Assembly: GCA_027314595.1 (NCBI GenBank)
Contig: DAHVAN010000142.1
Location: forward strand, 1-54,905
Length of the DNA stretch: 54,905 nucleotides
Source: Actinomycetota bacterium
GTDB lineage: Bacteria > Actinomycetota > Actinomycetes > Streptosporangiales > Streptosporangiaceae
Reading direction: 5' to 3'
A program made the position numbers and the translations under genes. The number at the start of each line of letters is the position of its first letter. Within the stretch, counting starts at the first letter, position 1. Of this stretch, positions 23,524 through 46,624 are shown piece after piece. Below the pieces are notes generated by a model. It ran no database searches and was not told the origin of the DNA. It was given only the letters and a program-made list of their open reading frames with translations.

Positions 23524-25923
23524 CTACCACGATGCGGCGACCGCGACCCGCGCCCCCGGCTGCGGGCCCGGGCTGCGCCTGAGGGCGACCCAGTTGGCGA
23601 CATGCACGCGAGACGGGCACTCCAGTTTGCGCATGATCTTGCGAAGGTGGTTGACCGCGGTCCACTCGGCGATGCCCAGCCGGCGCGCGATCTCCCGGTT
23701 GGTCAGGCCCCTGGCCACCAGATCGGCGATCTCGAACTCTCGGGGAGTGAGCGGCTCCACGGACACGGCGTCATGGCTGTCGACAAGCCGCGGTCGCGGT
23801 GTGAGCGCCTCGGCCACCGCCTCAGTCACCGGCAACGCTCGTCCAGCCGTCCAGTTCGATTCACACGCATGCTCGCCGAGCCGGATTCTCGCGCGCTCGA
23901 GCAGCTGTTCCGGTGGCGCCGTCAGCAGGCGCATCGGCCGGTAGCCGATCCGGTCGTAGATGGAATGGGCTGCTCCCAGGAGCCTCGCGCTCGCCGCCCA
24001 GAACCCGCCCTTCTTGCCGCGGTGCACCAGAAGTGCGGCCAGCATCTCAAGGTTGGCCGCCAGCGAAGGCAGATCCCCGCTGGCGTGCAGCAGCCGGATC
24101 GCCTTGCGGCTGAATTCCGCCGCCTGCTCGTCGTCGCCTTCCCCGTGTGCCACCGCGGCGAGGACGCGATACGCGCAGGCCGCGCCGTAACCGTCGTCGA
24201 GTTGCAGCGACGTCCTAGCCGACAGCTCGGCCAGCCGGCGCGCCTCGGCGAGATCGCCAAGGGTCACGCAGAACTCGGCCAGATCGGTCAGCGCGGCGGC
24301 GTGGCCTGTCGTGTCCCCTGCCTCGCGCAGGGCAGAGATCGCCTTGTCGAACAGCGGCCTGGCGGCCGGCGGCTCGCGGTCGCCGGCCAGGACTCCCAGG
24401 CGGTGCAGGCACCGGCCGGCTCCGCGCTGATCGCCGTGTTCCCTGTACATGGCCAGTGCGCGCTCAAGCTGGCCGGCGGCGGCGGGATGGCCGAGCCAGC
24501 AGCCGATCTCCCCGGAGGCAGCCAATGCCTTGGCGAGCAGCCCAGGCGAATGGACATCCATCGAGAGCGCCTCCTCGAGCCAGCCGGCGCCTTCGCGAAG
24601 CAGTCCCGCGGCAACCCAGAAGGGTCGCAGTGACGCGGCCAGCGCCGTCGCCCGCGCGCCGTCGCCGCGGTCGGCGAAGTAGCGGAACGCCGCGCGCAGG
24701 TCCTCGTGGGCCAGGCCGAGCCTGGCGATGACCCGGCCCCGGCCCCGGCCGCTGAAGCGCGGCTCCAGGCCGGTCGCCACGTCGAGGAGGTGAGCGGCAT
24801 GCACCCGCTCCAGATCGGCGAGCTGCCCGCTGCCTCGCAGTTCCGCCAACGCGTACGAGCGGGTCGTCGCCAGCATCGAGAAGGCGAGTTCCCCGTCGGT
24901 CCGTTCCGATACCATCAGCAAGCTCTTGTCAACCAGTCCCTCGACCAGGTCGTGGTGTGATCCGCTGGCGGCCCCGGTCACCTTCTCCGCGTCAGACAGC
25001 TCGAACTCGCCACGGAAGATGGCGGCGCGGCGCAGGAAAAGCCGTTCGGCCTGGCTCAGGCGTGCGCAGCTCCATTCCACGGCAGTGCGCATGCTATGGT
25101 GCCGGGACAGTGTGTCCGTCGTGTCTCCGCAGAGCAGACCGGGCTCGTCATCGAGTTCGCTGAGCAGCCTGCCGATCGAGTAGAGCTTCAGCCGCCGTGC
25201 CGCGAGCTCGATGGCCAGCGGCAGGCCGTCGAGCTTGCGGCACAGTTCGCTCACTTCCCCGCGGTTGCGATCGCTGAGCCCGAACCCCGGCCGCGCCGAT
25301 CGCGCGCGCTGCAGGAAGAGCTCGACCGAGGCCACCTTCTCCAGCTCGGCCAGGTGGGGCTGCGGGCCGTCGCGAGGCACATCGAGCGGGGTCAAGCGGA
25401 GCACGTGTTCGCCGTACACCCGCAATGGTTCATGGCTGGCGAGCAGCACGCGGACGCCCGGGCAGGAGGCCAGCAGCACCGGAAGCAGCTCAGTGGCGGT
25501 GCAGGCGACGTGCTCGCCGTGGTCGAGCAGGAACAGGCATTCCCGCGCTGCGAGGTATTCGGCCAGCCGCGGCCGGGCCGCGTGCTCCGCGCTGGTCCCG
25601 TCAGATGCGGCGGCGCCCGCGGCTCGCAGCAAGATCTCAGCCAGGTCCGAACCGGCATCGGTAGCCGCGAGGTCGATGTGGTACGCGCCGTCGGGGAACG
25701 CGGACCGGACTTGGCCGAAGACGGCAGCGGCGAGACGGCTCTTGCCAACGCCGACGGGTCCGGTCACGGTGAGCAACCGGACCGACGGACCGAGTATCAG
25801 GTCGCGCAGCACGGCTACCTCGGCCGCCCGGCCGACCAGCGGGGAAAGCGCATAGAGCGAAGCGACTGCGGGGGGTCCGGCCAGATCTTGTCTGCCAGCC
25901 ACTTGCGCGGCGGAATGCGACAC
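23524..25923 (-). CDS. Large ATP-binding LuxR-family regulator
   Basis: A roughly 800-residue pathway regulator. Near residue 55 is the Walker A loop GPVGVGKSRL, followed by Walker B-like CLFLLDHGEHV and an NB-ARC-type module (LLASHEPL, LDGLPLAIELAARRL). The middle consists of TPR-like helical repeats, and the final 60 residues are a LuxR helix-turn-helix (EPLTPREFEIADLVARGL, TNREIARRLGIAEWTAVNHL). This architecture is common for cluster-situated activators. The frame is open to a GTG at 25938, but the GTG at 25923 has AAGGAA six bases upstream and is preferred. It lies between the terpenoid/amino-sugar genes and the assembly-line genes, so it could control either or both. Its stop is 18 bases from the end of the convergent Gfo/Idh gene. 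Confidence 0.88.
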   Translation of the reverse strand: MSHSAAQVAGRQDLAGPPAVASLYALSPLVGRAAEVAVLRDLILGPSVRLLTVTGPVGVGKSRLAAAVFGQVRSAFPDGAYHIDLAATDAGSDLAEILLRAAGAAASDGTSAEHAARPRLAEYLAARECLFLLDHGEHVACTATELLPVLLASCPGVRVLLASHEPLRVYGEHVLRLTPLDVPRDGPQPHLAELEKVASVELFLQRARSARPGFGLSDRNRGEVSELCRKLDGLPLAIELAARRLKLYSIGRLLSELDDEPGLLCGDTTDTLSRHHSMRTAVEWSCARLSQAERLFLRRAAIFRGEFELSDAEKVTGAASGSHHDLVEGLVDKSLLMVSERTDGELAFSMLATTRSYALAELRGSGQLADLERVHAAHLLDVATGLEPRFSGRGRGRVIARLGLAHEDLRAAFRYFADRGDGARATALAASLRPFWVAAGLLREGAGWLEEALSMDVHSPGLLAKALAASGEIGCWLGHPAAAGQLERALAMYREHGDQRGAGRCLHRLGVLAGDREPPAARPLFDKAISALREAGDTTGHAAALTDLAEFCVTLGDLAEARRLAELSARTSLQLDDGYGAACAYRVLAAVAHGEGDDEQAAEFSRKAIRLLHASGDLPSLAANLEMLAALLVHRGKKGGFWAASARLLGAAHSIYDRIGYRPMRLLTAPPEQLLERARIRLGEHACESNWTAGRALPVTEAVAEALTPRPRLVDSHDAVSVEPLTPREFEIADLVARGLTNREIARRLGIAEWTAVNHLRKIMRKLECPSRVHVANWVALRRSPGPQPGARVAVAASW

Positions 25924-25959
25924 TTTTGCTTCCTTCACGGTGGTGCCTGCCTGTCTCGA

Positions 25960-26175
25960 TCAGAAACCGGCTAGGGCCAGGTCAGCCTGCCTCGCCCGAC
26001 TGCAGGGGAGCATCTCCCGGCACTGCCCGCTACCGTCGCGGACGTGGCGGGCGATTTCCAGCGCCGCTACCTTGAGCATCAGCTGCACGCACCAAGGCAG
26101 GTTCCCGGCGGACCGCGCCATGAGGCTGACCACCGAGTTCTTCCGGAAAACCAGGCAGGTCCGAGGTTGCGGCAC
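25960..26175 (-). CDS. Small hypothetical protein in the regulatory operon
   Basis: A 71-residue frame starting with GTG at 26175-26173, directly after the TGA of the upstream zinc-ribbon/HTH gene, and ending about 20 bases before the LuxR gene. Third codon positions are strongly G/C (roughly 85 percent by eye), unlike the overlapping frame that begins with ATGA at 26179, so this frame is the likely gene. The middle, NSVVSLMARSAG and QLMLKVAALEIARHV, looks helical and partly hydrophobic, with four cysteines spread along the protein. I do not recognise the family. Close coupling suggests it works with the HTH protein, possibly as its partner or modulator. Confidence 0.55.
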   Translation of the reverse strand: MPQPRTCLVFRKNSVVSLMARSAGNLPWCVQLMLKVAALEIARHVRDGSGQCREMLPCSRARQADLALAGF

Positions 26176-27042
26176 TCATCGCCAGCGCCCGGCCGGCGAC
26201 ATGCCGCTCGCGGCGAGCGAGGACAGGTCTGCGCGGATCTTTGCCCGTGCGGCGGCAAGGTCGATGACCTCGGCGATGTCGTACTCCGCGCGACCCGCTG
26301 GTCCGTACCTGGTCAGTTTTCCCCGCCGTGCCCACTGTCGGATGGTCGCCTCGGAAACGCCGGCCATCATTGCCGCCGTCTTCGTCGGCACCGTACGCGC
26401 GGGATAACCGCTGGCAGGGTAGTCGGAGATGTCGCCGAGCTGGTTCATGTCCATCACGTGCCCGGCCCGGCAGCGGACCCCGATCGCTTTGATGGAGTTC
26501 TCGTCATGGATTCCGACTACCAGGTCTTGCCCGCAATCAGGCTCGGCGCAGGTACGCTTTCTGGGTTCCGGATGGGAGATGTCGGCAACCGCGCCGTGGG
26601 CTTGCCGCACGAGATCCTCGATCTCGCTTGCGAACTCGAAGGCCGCGCTGTGGCTAATCAGCCAATCGAAATGCGTGCTCAGGAAATTTACCAGGTCTCG
26701 AACCCCGCGCGCCGGGGTCCAGGTCAGCCCGCGCTCATCGATGACCATCTTCGCCCATGAGGCGAGTGTGCTTAATATGGCTCCGCGTGTGTCCGCCGCC
26801 GAAAGATTCAACGGCATTCCACAGCCGTACGACGCGTGCGCGGACCTGAGTACGCTCTTGCTCGATGCTCTGCTTAGCAGCGCTTCGCACGCGGAGAATG
26901 CGGCGGGAAGGATCTCGAGCCGCTGCGACGTCCTGATCGCGCATGCTTTGCATACCCTCACGAGGGCCGGGTCACCCGGTTGCCCGAGCCGAGGCTGGGC
27001 GCGTCCACATACCAGGCAATTGTGAAGGCGGTTGTCTGACAT
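26176..27042 (-). CDS. Zinc-ribbon and helix-turn-helix protein (OvmZ-like), putative regulator
   Basis: A 288-residue protein. Residues 9-35 hold CLVC and CKAC, a CxxC...CxxC zinc ribbon; a second Cys cluster (CAEPDCG, then VRCRAGH) lies around 165-195. Residues about 220-260 form a MerR/Xre-like helix-turn-helix (TKTAAMMAGVSEATIRQWARRGKL). Proteins of this build are frequent in streptomycete secondary-metabolite clusters and are usually annotated hypothetical or OvmZ; the name is from memory. GGAGG precedes the ATG. It opens a regulatory operon with the 71-residue protein and the LuxR regulator. The DNA around its start is less GC-rich than the rest of the window. Confidence 0.72.
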   Translation of the reverse strand: MSDNRLHNCLVCGRAQPRLGQPGDPALVRVCKACAIRTSQRLEILPAAFSACEALLSRASSKSVLRSAHASYGCGMPLNLSAADTRGAILSTLASWAKMVIDERGLTWTPARGVRDLVNFLSTHFDWLISHSAAFEFASEIEDLVRQAHGAVADISHPEPRKRTCAEPDCGQDLVVGIHDENSIKAIGVRCRAGHVMDMNQLGDISDYPASGYPARTVPTKTAAMMAGVSEATIRQWARRGKLTRYGPAGRAEYDIAEVIDLAAARAKIRADLSSLAASGMSPAGRWR

Positions 27043-27595
27043 CGGTTTCCTCCTGCAGGCCAGAACCTCAATGATCCGGCCTGGGCCCCTAGTGATGTTC
27101 GCTTGTCGCTATCGAAGTTCGCATCGTCTATTTCCCGCTGAGGAGATTGCCGCAGAATCGCACAGCCGGCCTATGGCACAAGGTCCTCATTTGCTGGGAC
27201 CTTGGTCCCATCCGAATGGCGGCATAAGTGTGCCTGAAATCAGAACGTGATCAAGCTCACCGCCGTCCGCGGTCGCCATGACGTGCGCGGACATGCGGCT
27301 AGTCGCAGTTCTCCGGCAGCGACGGGATTGCTGACTGGAAGTCCGGCTCCGAAAGAGGAAAAACATCAAGCGATCCGTTTTAATTAAGGCCGGAATTTCC
27401 TCAAGTATCAATTCAGCATCAGCGGTAACATCCGTTTCTCGGCCGCGCGCCAGGGCGGCAAGCCTGAGGGCTAAGGCGGGCTAAGGTGGGCTAAGGCGGG
27501 GGCAAGGCCCGAGCCTGGCGGATGCGCAGCAGCTATGACGCATCACGCCAGCTGAGCGCCGGGCAGTCATGCGGCGGCGCACCCGCCAGGGGCAG
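27043..27595. other. Intergenic region between the regulatory operon and the assembly-line operon
   Basis: About 550 bases, noticeably AT-richer in 27050-27420 than elsewhere. It must contain the promoter of the regulatory operon and the end of the assembly-line transcript. One minus-strand frame (27411-27187, TTG start, 74 codons, ending DHVLISGTLMPPFGWDQGPSK) is open but has poor third-position GC and a TTA codon, so I do not call it a gene; it may be a remnant. A 10-base repeat (27468-27497) and a short AGGC-CCGA-GCCT hairpin (27505-27516) lie just downstream of the DUF5988 stop. Confidence 0.45.
27468..27497. repeat. Three tandem copies of a 10-bp unit (GGGCTAAGGC)
   Basis: GGGCTAAGGC (27468-27477), GGGCTAAGGT (27478-27487) and GGGCTAAGGC (27488-27497), followed by GGG. 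It lies about 100 bases after the last gene of the assembly-line operon. One base differs in the middle copy. Possibly part of a transcript end; function unknown. Confidence 0.75.
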
Positions 27596-27814
27596 CTATT
27601 CCGCGACGTAAGTGCTCCCCGTCCAGCGATATACGAGCAAGTTAAGCCCGAGGTAATGCTCGGTCTTGGCGGTGGGCTCGAAGTGCTCGTAGCGGTTTCC
27701 CAGGAACACTTTCACCTTGTCTTGGATGTTGCCGACAAAGCGAACTCGCTCGTGCCAGCCAATGGACGAAGGTCCCCCACGCAAGATGACGTTGGCTTCG
27801 GAAGCGCTATCCAT
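27596..27814 (-). CDS. DUF5988 family small protein
   Basis: A 72-residue protein with the conserved pattern of DUF5988: ANVILRGGPS, then HERVRFV, GNRYEHFEPTA and a C-terminal YRWTGSTYVAE. The family is uncharacterised and recurs next to NRPS/PKS genes in actinomycetes, much as MbtH proteins do, but it is not an MbtH homologue. AGGAGAG precedes the ATG, which is 12 bases after the thioesterase stop, making it the last gene of the operon. No MbtH-like protein is visible in the window, so if the adenylation domains need one it must come from elsewhere. Confidence 0.8.
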   Translation of the reverse strand: MDSASEANVILRGGPSSIGWHERVRFVGNIQDKVKVFLGNRYEHFEPTAKTEHYLGLNLLVYRWTGSTYVAE

Positions 27815-27826
27815 ATCGTGGCTCTC

Positions 27827-28680
27827 CTAAGGCTGGGTTAGACGGACACCCGGCGCGAAGTGCGCGGTGACGAGGTGCACCAGCTCCGGGGCGAGGTGGT
27901 GAATGAAGAAGTGGTCGCCGGGCAGCATCCGCAGGCGCGAGTCGGTTGAGTGCGCCTGCCATCCCTGCAGATCCGAGGGCCGAACCGCGCGGTCCTGCAG
28001 ACCGCCGAACACGGTGATCGGCACGTCGAGCGGCGACTCCTCGTGGTACTCGTAGGTCTCAAGCACTGCGAAGTCGGCGCGGATCACGGGCAGCGTCAGC
28101 GCCATGAGCTCCTCGTTCTCAAGGACCGCGCCTGGCGTTCCGTTGAGCGCCTGGAGTCGCGCCTTCACCTCGGCGTCGGACGCGTCGTGAAAGGCGGGCT
28201 CATGGCGACGCGGCGGGGCGGGAGAGGCGGAAACGAAGAGGTGGCAGGGCTGCGGCCAGCCGCGGCGGCGTAGCAGTCGCGCCAGTTCGAAGGCCACAAG
28301 ACCGCCCATGCTGTGACCGAAGAACGCGAAGGGACGATCGAGCAGGGGTTCGAGCGCATCGGCCAGCGCGCGCACAAGCGGCGGAAGGCGCAGGAAGGGC
28401 GCCTCCCCCATACGCGCGCCCCGGCCGGGCAACTCGACCGGACAGACCTCCACGTGCTGTGGCGCGAGGTGGTCCCACCTGCGGTACACGGAGGCGCCCC
28501 CGCCGGCGTACGGGAGGCACACCAGGCGCGCCGCGGCAGCCGGGCGGGGCCGGCGGGCGCAGAACCAGCGATCGACCATTATCGGGTGCATCCCGTCCAG
28601 AGATATGCCAGCGGAGCCATCCGGCCACGTTCCGCCCGGGGCCCGGCCCGGTCTTGGCGGCGGGTTCGAAGCGCTCGTCA

Positions 28681-28681
<1 letters not shown>
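27827..28681 (-). CDS. Type II thioesterase
   Basis: A 284-residue alpha/beta hydrolase of the external (type II) thioesterase family that clears mis-primed or stalled carrier proteins. Triad: S124 in FGHSMGG, D230 in GGLQDRAV, H257 in PGDHFFIH. CLPYAGGGASVYRRW near residue 55 is the family's oxyanion signature. The start codon overlaps the stop of the upstream NRPS as TGATG, fixing the start at 28681; the first 30 residues are Pro/Gly-rich and not conserved. Because no thioesterase domain exists on the last NRPS, this enzyme could also take part in release, but editing is the usual role. Confidence 0.9.
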
Positions 28682-34508
<5,827 letters not shown>

Positions 34509-34512
<4 letters not shown>

Positions 34513-37500
34513 GATTCGCTCTCTCCCTTCGATGTCTCCTCGGCGAGCAGTTCCCGCAGCATGGCGTCCACCTGTTCGTCGGAGAGCCGCTGCACATAGG
34601 CCGCCTCGGCCGGCTCGTCCCTGGCGAGGCGCGGGATAGGGGGCGGCGCCTGCGGCGGCCCTCCGGGATCGGGACCGGCGCCGGCCAGCAGCCGGACGGT
34701 GCTGGCCACGGTCGGCAGATCGAAGAAGTCGCGCAGGGCGAGGTCCACGCCGAAGCGGGCACGCAGCTTGGTGCCGATCTGGACGGCGGCCAGCGAGTGG
34801 CCGCCCAGCGCGAAGAAGTCATCGTGCACGCCGATCCGGTCGATGCCCAGCGCTTCCTGCCAGATCGCGGCGACGGCCACCTCGGCCTCGGCGCTCGGCG
34901 CCACGTACGGCGTGTCAAGCTCAGGACGCGGGTGCGCGCCAGCGGGGGCGGAGGCGGTCTCCAGCTCGGCCGCCAGGGCGGCCGGATCGATCGCGGCGGC
35001 CACGCGCCGCGCCGCGGCGAGGTCCTGCGCGGAGACGACGAGCTGCGCCGGCAGGGCACGCGCGGCGACGAGCTGACCGAACAGCCGCACGCCCTCGTCC
35101 GCGGTCATGCCCGCGGACAGCGCGTGGAGTGCGGCCATGGCGGGCGGAGCCGGCGCCACCGCGCCGCGCTCGATCTCGTCGCGCATCGCCTCGGGCTGGT
35201 GGATGCGCTTCATGACGAAGTCCCGCAGCTGCACGAGCAGGCGGCCCCCGTCGTCGTAGACGTCGGCGTCGCAAGTCAGGGTCTCTCCGGAGGAGCCGTC
35301 TGCCTCCTTGACCCGGATGTGGCAGGACATCCGGCTGGTGAGGCCGTGCACCAGGCGCAGGCTTCCGTACCAGAAGGGCAGGTAGTAACCCTCAGCGGCG
35401 TGCACGCGGGACGACCCGCCCACCACATCGAGGAGGGCCGGATGGAGCAGGTAGGTGTCGAGGTCCGCGGCGTACTGCTCAGCCAGCTCCAGGGTGGCGA
35501 CCAGGCCGTCCGCGCCGACGTGGATCCGGGGCAGGCAGCGCCAGCGGCCCTTGACGGCGAACTGGATGATCCCGTTGCTCGCGGCGAAGTCGAGCCGCAG
35601 ACGATGCCGGATCGCTTCGTCTCCCTCGATCACCTCGTTGACGTGGCATTCCGCGAGGAGCTCCGCAACCTGTCGCCGGGGCCGCAGCACGGGATCGTGG
35701 AGGACGACCGAGCCGGCGGCGTGCTCCTGCCAGCCCGGGTCCGGCCCGTGGGCCCGGCTCCGGACGCGGAAGCTCAGCGTGCCGTCGGCGCGCTCCAGGG
35801 TCGTGTGCAGATCGCGCTGCTGCCCGTCGGGGACGATCACCGGCGCGGTGAACAGCACGTCGCGGAACTCGATCTCCTGCCCCGCCGCCAGCGGCGCCAC
35901 CGCCGCCCTGGCCATCTCCAGGTAGGCCGTGCCGGGAACAAGCCCGTGCCCCATCATCCGGTGCTCGTCGACGACCCAGCTTTCTGAGGTCCGCAAGGTG
36001 GTGCGGAAAACCTCGGCGGTCTCGGTCTTCTCCAGCCTGCGCTGCAGCAGCGGATGGGCGAAGTCCTCCCCGGCTGGCGTGGCGAGGCTGGCCGCCATGC
36101 CGGTCTCGCGCCAGGTGTCCCACCCGATGGCCGTCACCGGGCAGGAGCCTGCCGCGGCCTTCCACGCGGCGAAAGCGTCAAGGAAGGCGTTGGCGGCGCA
36201 GTAGTCGATCTGGCCGGGCCCCCCGAGGACCGCGGTCCGTGACGAGAACAGCATGAGGAAGTCGAGCCGGTCCTCGGCGCACACGGCGTCGAGCACCAGC
36301 GTGCCGCGAGTCTTGGCGGCGAGGACCGCCTCGGCGTCCGCCCGTGCCTTTCCGGCGATGAGGCCGCTGGCAGGAACCCCGGCCGCGTGGACGACGCCGG
36401 ACAGCGCGCCGAAGCGCTCGCGCAGGTTTCCCACCGCCCGCCTCATCTGATCGGGGTCGGTGACATCGGCGCTCAGCACCGCGAGCCTGGCGCCCAGGTC
36501 CTTGAGGGACCTGAGCCGCCCGATCAGGACGCTGGCCGGATCGTCAGCGCGGTGGGTCGAGAGCCACTGCGCCCAGGCCTGCTCGGGCGGGAAGGGCGTG
36601 CGTCCCAGCAGCCCGATCGCCGGCGACCGCACGGAACGGGCAATGTGCCCGGCGAGCGCCAGGCCGATCCCGCCCAGGCCGCCAGTGATCAGGTACACGC
36701 CTTCGTCCCGCAGCCGCGTGCTGTCCGGCCCGGCGGGATCGAGGTGCACGGCGTCGAATGTGCGCGCCCACCAGTGGCTTCCGCGCCAGGCCAGCACGCG
36801 CTCGGCCGGCGCGCCAAGCAGCGCGCCAGCAAGCGCGCCTGATGGCGCGCCGAGCCCGGCGCCGGCGAGATCGAGCACGCGGCAGGCGACACCGGGCACC
36901 TCCTGCGGGATCACCGTGCACGGGCCGAGCACGGTGGCGTTCTCCGGTTGCAGCCGCTCCTCCCCCGTCACGCTGAAGACGCCCCGGGTGAGGACATCGA
37001 GCGCGACGGGCGGGTGCCCAGGACGATCCGCGAGCGCCTGAGCGAGCGCGAGGAGGCTGTAGAAGCCGGCTTCCTGGGCTCGCTGAAGCCGGGCGGTATC
37101 GAGCTCGGAGCCGGGTTCGCCGGCGAGGCTCCACAGGTGCAGTGCCCTGGCCGGCCGGAGATCCTCGGCGTCGAGCACCCCGAAAAGGCGCCGGTAGTCG
37201 TCCCGGCTCGCCGGGTCGACGGTGAACGCGCGCTCGCCGTCCCGCGCGAATCCGGCGCCGGCGGACGCTCGCACGACGATGCCGCCGACGGCCTCGAGCG
37301 AGTCCGCAAGCGCGCGGCCCAGCGGCTGATCGGCGCCGAGCACGAGGCATGCCTGCGGCGCCGCGACGGGCCCCGCCGCCGTCGGCGGCAGGCGCCGCCA
37401 GCCCGGGCAATACGTGCTGTCGCCGGGGGCCGCCGGGTTGAGGTCGGCGGCACGGTCCGCGGCGGGGGCGGGCTCGGCCCAGTAACGCCGGCGCTGGAAA

Positions 37501-40117
37501 GGGTACGCGGGCAGGCGCACCCTGCGGCGGCGCCCGGCGCCGTGGAAGGCTCCCCAGTCGACGCCGGCGCCCGCGGCCCACATCGCACCCAGTCCTTCGA
37601 GGAGGACCTGCAGGTCGGGGCGCTGCTGAGCGGGCTGGCGCAGCGTCACGGCCGCGACGCGGCCCGGGGTCCAGGCGTCGTGCCCGCTCGCGAAGGTGGA
37701 CAGCGAACGGCCGGGGCCGACCTCGAGCAGGAGAATGTCGGGGTCGGCGAGCAGCGTCGAGAGATTGTCGGCGAATCGTACGGTGCCGCGAACGTGGGCG
37801 CCCCAATAGTCGGGGTCCGTGGCCTGCGCGTCCGCTATCCACGTCCCGCTCACGTTGGAGCAGAACGGAATCCGCGGTGCGTGCAGCCGGACCTCGCGCA
37901 TCTGCGCCACGAAGGGCCGCGCCGCTCCTGACACGAGGGATGAGTGGAACGCGTGCGACGTGTGCAGGCGCCGGCGGCCGGCGCCGACCGCGCCGAGTCG
38001 CTGTTCAAGCTCGTCCACGGCCTCGACCGGGCCCGCCACGACGCACGCTGACGGGCCGTTGACGGCGGCGAGGCTGAGACCTTCGGTCAGGAGTGCCCTC
38101 ACCTCGGCCTCGGGCTGGAAGAGCGCCAGCATCGCCCCGCGGGGCGTCGCCTGCATCAGCCGGCCGCGCGCCGCCACCACGGACGTGGCGTCCTCCAGGC
38201 TGAGCACCCCCGCGAGGCAGGCGGCCACGTACTCACCGATGCTGTGGCCCGCCATGGCGTGCGGCACCAGCCCCCAGCACTCCAGGGTTCGGGCCAGAGC
38301 GTACTCCACGCAGAAGAGGGCGGGCTGGGCCAGCGCGGTCTGCTCCAAGCGCTTGTCCGCTTGCGCGGAGGTCCCCTCCGCCGGGAACAGGGCCGTGCGC
38401 AGGTCCTCGTCGAGGTGCTGGGCGAACAGTTCCAGGCAGCTGTCGAGTTCGCCGCGGAAGACTGGCTCGTCAGCGTAGAGGCCGCGCGCCATGCCGGCGT
38501 ACTGAGTCCCCTGGCCGGGGAAGAGGAAGGCCACCTTCGCGGCCTGTCCCGCGGACTGGATCTCGCCTGCCCGCGCTGCCTGCCTGAGCCGCTGCACGGC
38601 GTCGGCGCGGTCCGCGCAGATCACCGCCCGGCGGCGGTCGAAGGCCCGCCGCCGCGACGACAGGGTGAAGGCGACGTCGGCAAGCTCCTCCTCCGGGTGC
38701 GCCTGGAGATGGTCCGCCAGCCGGGCCGCGACCTGCGCCAGGGCATGGTCGCTGCGCGCCGAGAGGGTCAGGAGCTGCCAGGGACGGCCCGGCCTGCCGT
38801 GCTCGGGCGCCGGCCCCTCCTCAAGCACCACGTGGGCGTTGGTTCCTCCGATGCCGAACGAGCTCACCCCGGCCCGGCGCGGCTCGCCGCCGCGGGTCCA
38901 GGGCCGGCAGGCGGTGTTCACGAAGAAGGGGCTCGACTCCAGCGCGAGTTCCGGATTGGGACGCTCGAAGTGCAGAGTCGGCGGGATGGCCTCGTGCTTG
39001 AGCGCCAGGGTCGTCTTGATGAGGGCGGTCACGCCCGCGGCGGCGTCGAGGTGGCCGACGTTGCTCTTCACCGAGCCGATGGCGCAGAAGCCGCGCTCCT
39101 CGGTGCCCTCGCGGTAAGCGCGGGTGAGGGCGGCCATCTCGATGGGGTCACCCAGCGCCGTGCCGGTGCCATGGGCTTCCAGGTAGCCCACCGCCTCCGG
39201 GGAGATCCCCGCCATTCCCAGCGCCTCGGCGATGACCTCCGCCTGACCCTCGACGCTCGGCGCGGTGTAGCCAGCCTTGAGCGAGCCGTCGTTGTTGACG
39301 GCCGAACCGATGATCACCGCGTCAACGAGATCGCCCTGCTCACGCGCGTCGGCGAGCCGGCGCAGCACCACGAGGGCCACGCCGTTGCCGATGACGGTGC
39401 CGCCGGCGGCGGCGTCGAACGGGCGGCAGTGACCGTCCGGGGAGAGGATGCCGCCTTTTTCGTGGAGGTAGCCGTTGCGCAGCGGAACGTTCACCGAGAC
39501 ACCGCCGGCCAGCGCGATGTCACACTCTCCGGAGAGCAGGCTCTGGCAGGCGAGGTGGACCGCCACCAACGAGGTGGAACAGGCGGTCTGCACGGTGAGG
39601 CTGGGCCCCTTGAGGCCGAGCTTGTACGAGACGCGCGTGGAAAGGAAGTCCTTGTCGTTGGCGAGCTGTGTCTGGTACATGCCGAGCGCCTCAACCGTGC
39701 CGCGGTTCGCCAGCAGATTGAACAGCAGGTAGGTGTTCAGGCTCGCGCCGGCGAAGACGCCGATCCGCCCAGGGAATGCCCGCGGATCGTAACCCGCCGA
39801 TTCGAGGGCCTCCCAGGCGCACTCGAGGAAAACGCGGTGCTGCGGATCCATCAGCTCGGCCTCGCGGGGGCTCAGGCCGAAGAAGCCGGCATCGAAGGTG
39901 TCGGCCCCTTCAAGGACGCCCTTGGCGCGCACATAGCCAGGCTGCGCCAGCAGCGCGGGGCTGACGCCTGCCGCCAGGAGTTCCTCCGCCGAGAAGAAGG
40001 AGATGGACTCCTGGCCGGCCGCGAGGTTCCCCCAGAAAGTCTCGACGTCGGCGGCATGCGGGAAGCGGCCCGCCATGCCGATAATGGCCACCTGGGACAG
40101 GTCGTTCGCCGACTCGC

Positions 40118-40121
<4 letters not shown>
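34509..40121 (-). CDS. Type I PKS module: KS-AT(malonyl)-KR-DH-PCP
   Basis: 1870 residues. KS 10-435 with C181 (QTACSTS), H317, H357, of the type that follows NRPS modules. AT 530-830 with S627 in GHSIGE and HAFH at 723-726, the malonyl-CoA signature. A structural half-domain follows, then an active KR (GGLGGIG at 1147-1153, S1294, Y1307, N1311). DH comes after KR, at about 1355-1640, with H1387 in HRMMGHGLVP and D1565 in HPALLD, both catalytic residues present. A PCP-like carrier has S1776 in LGGHSL. The tail LSDEQVDAMLRELLAEE looks like a docking helix. KR before DH is not the usual cis-AT order (DH-ER-KR). GTG start overlapping the previous stop (GTGA). It would extend the seryl intermediate by one alpha,beta-unsaturated C2 unit. 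Confidence 0.92.

Positions 40122-46607
<6,486 letters not shown>

Positions 46608-46624
<17 letters not shown>

Noticed and set aside
26030-26335. Alternative frame beginning with ATGA overlap at 26179 (about 49 codons)
   Set aside because: Third-position GC is poor and composition is Pro/Arg/Gly-rich; the overlapping GTG frame at 26175 looks much more like a coding sequence.
27187-27411. 74-codon minus-strand frame with TTG start
   Set aside because: Weak codon bias, a TTA codon, no clear ribosome binding site and no recognised domain; kept only as an intergenic note.
27468-27497. Tandem repeats considered as a CRISPR array
   Set aside because: Repeats are contiguous 10-mers without spacers and no cas genes are present. 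The 33-bp and 30-bp-spaced repeats elsewhere likewise lack spacers.
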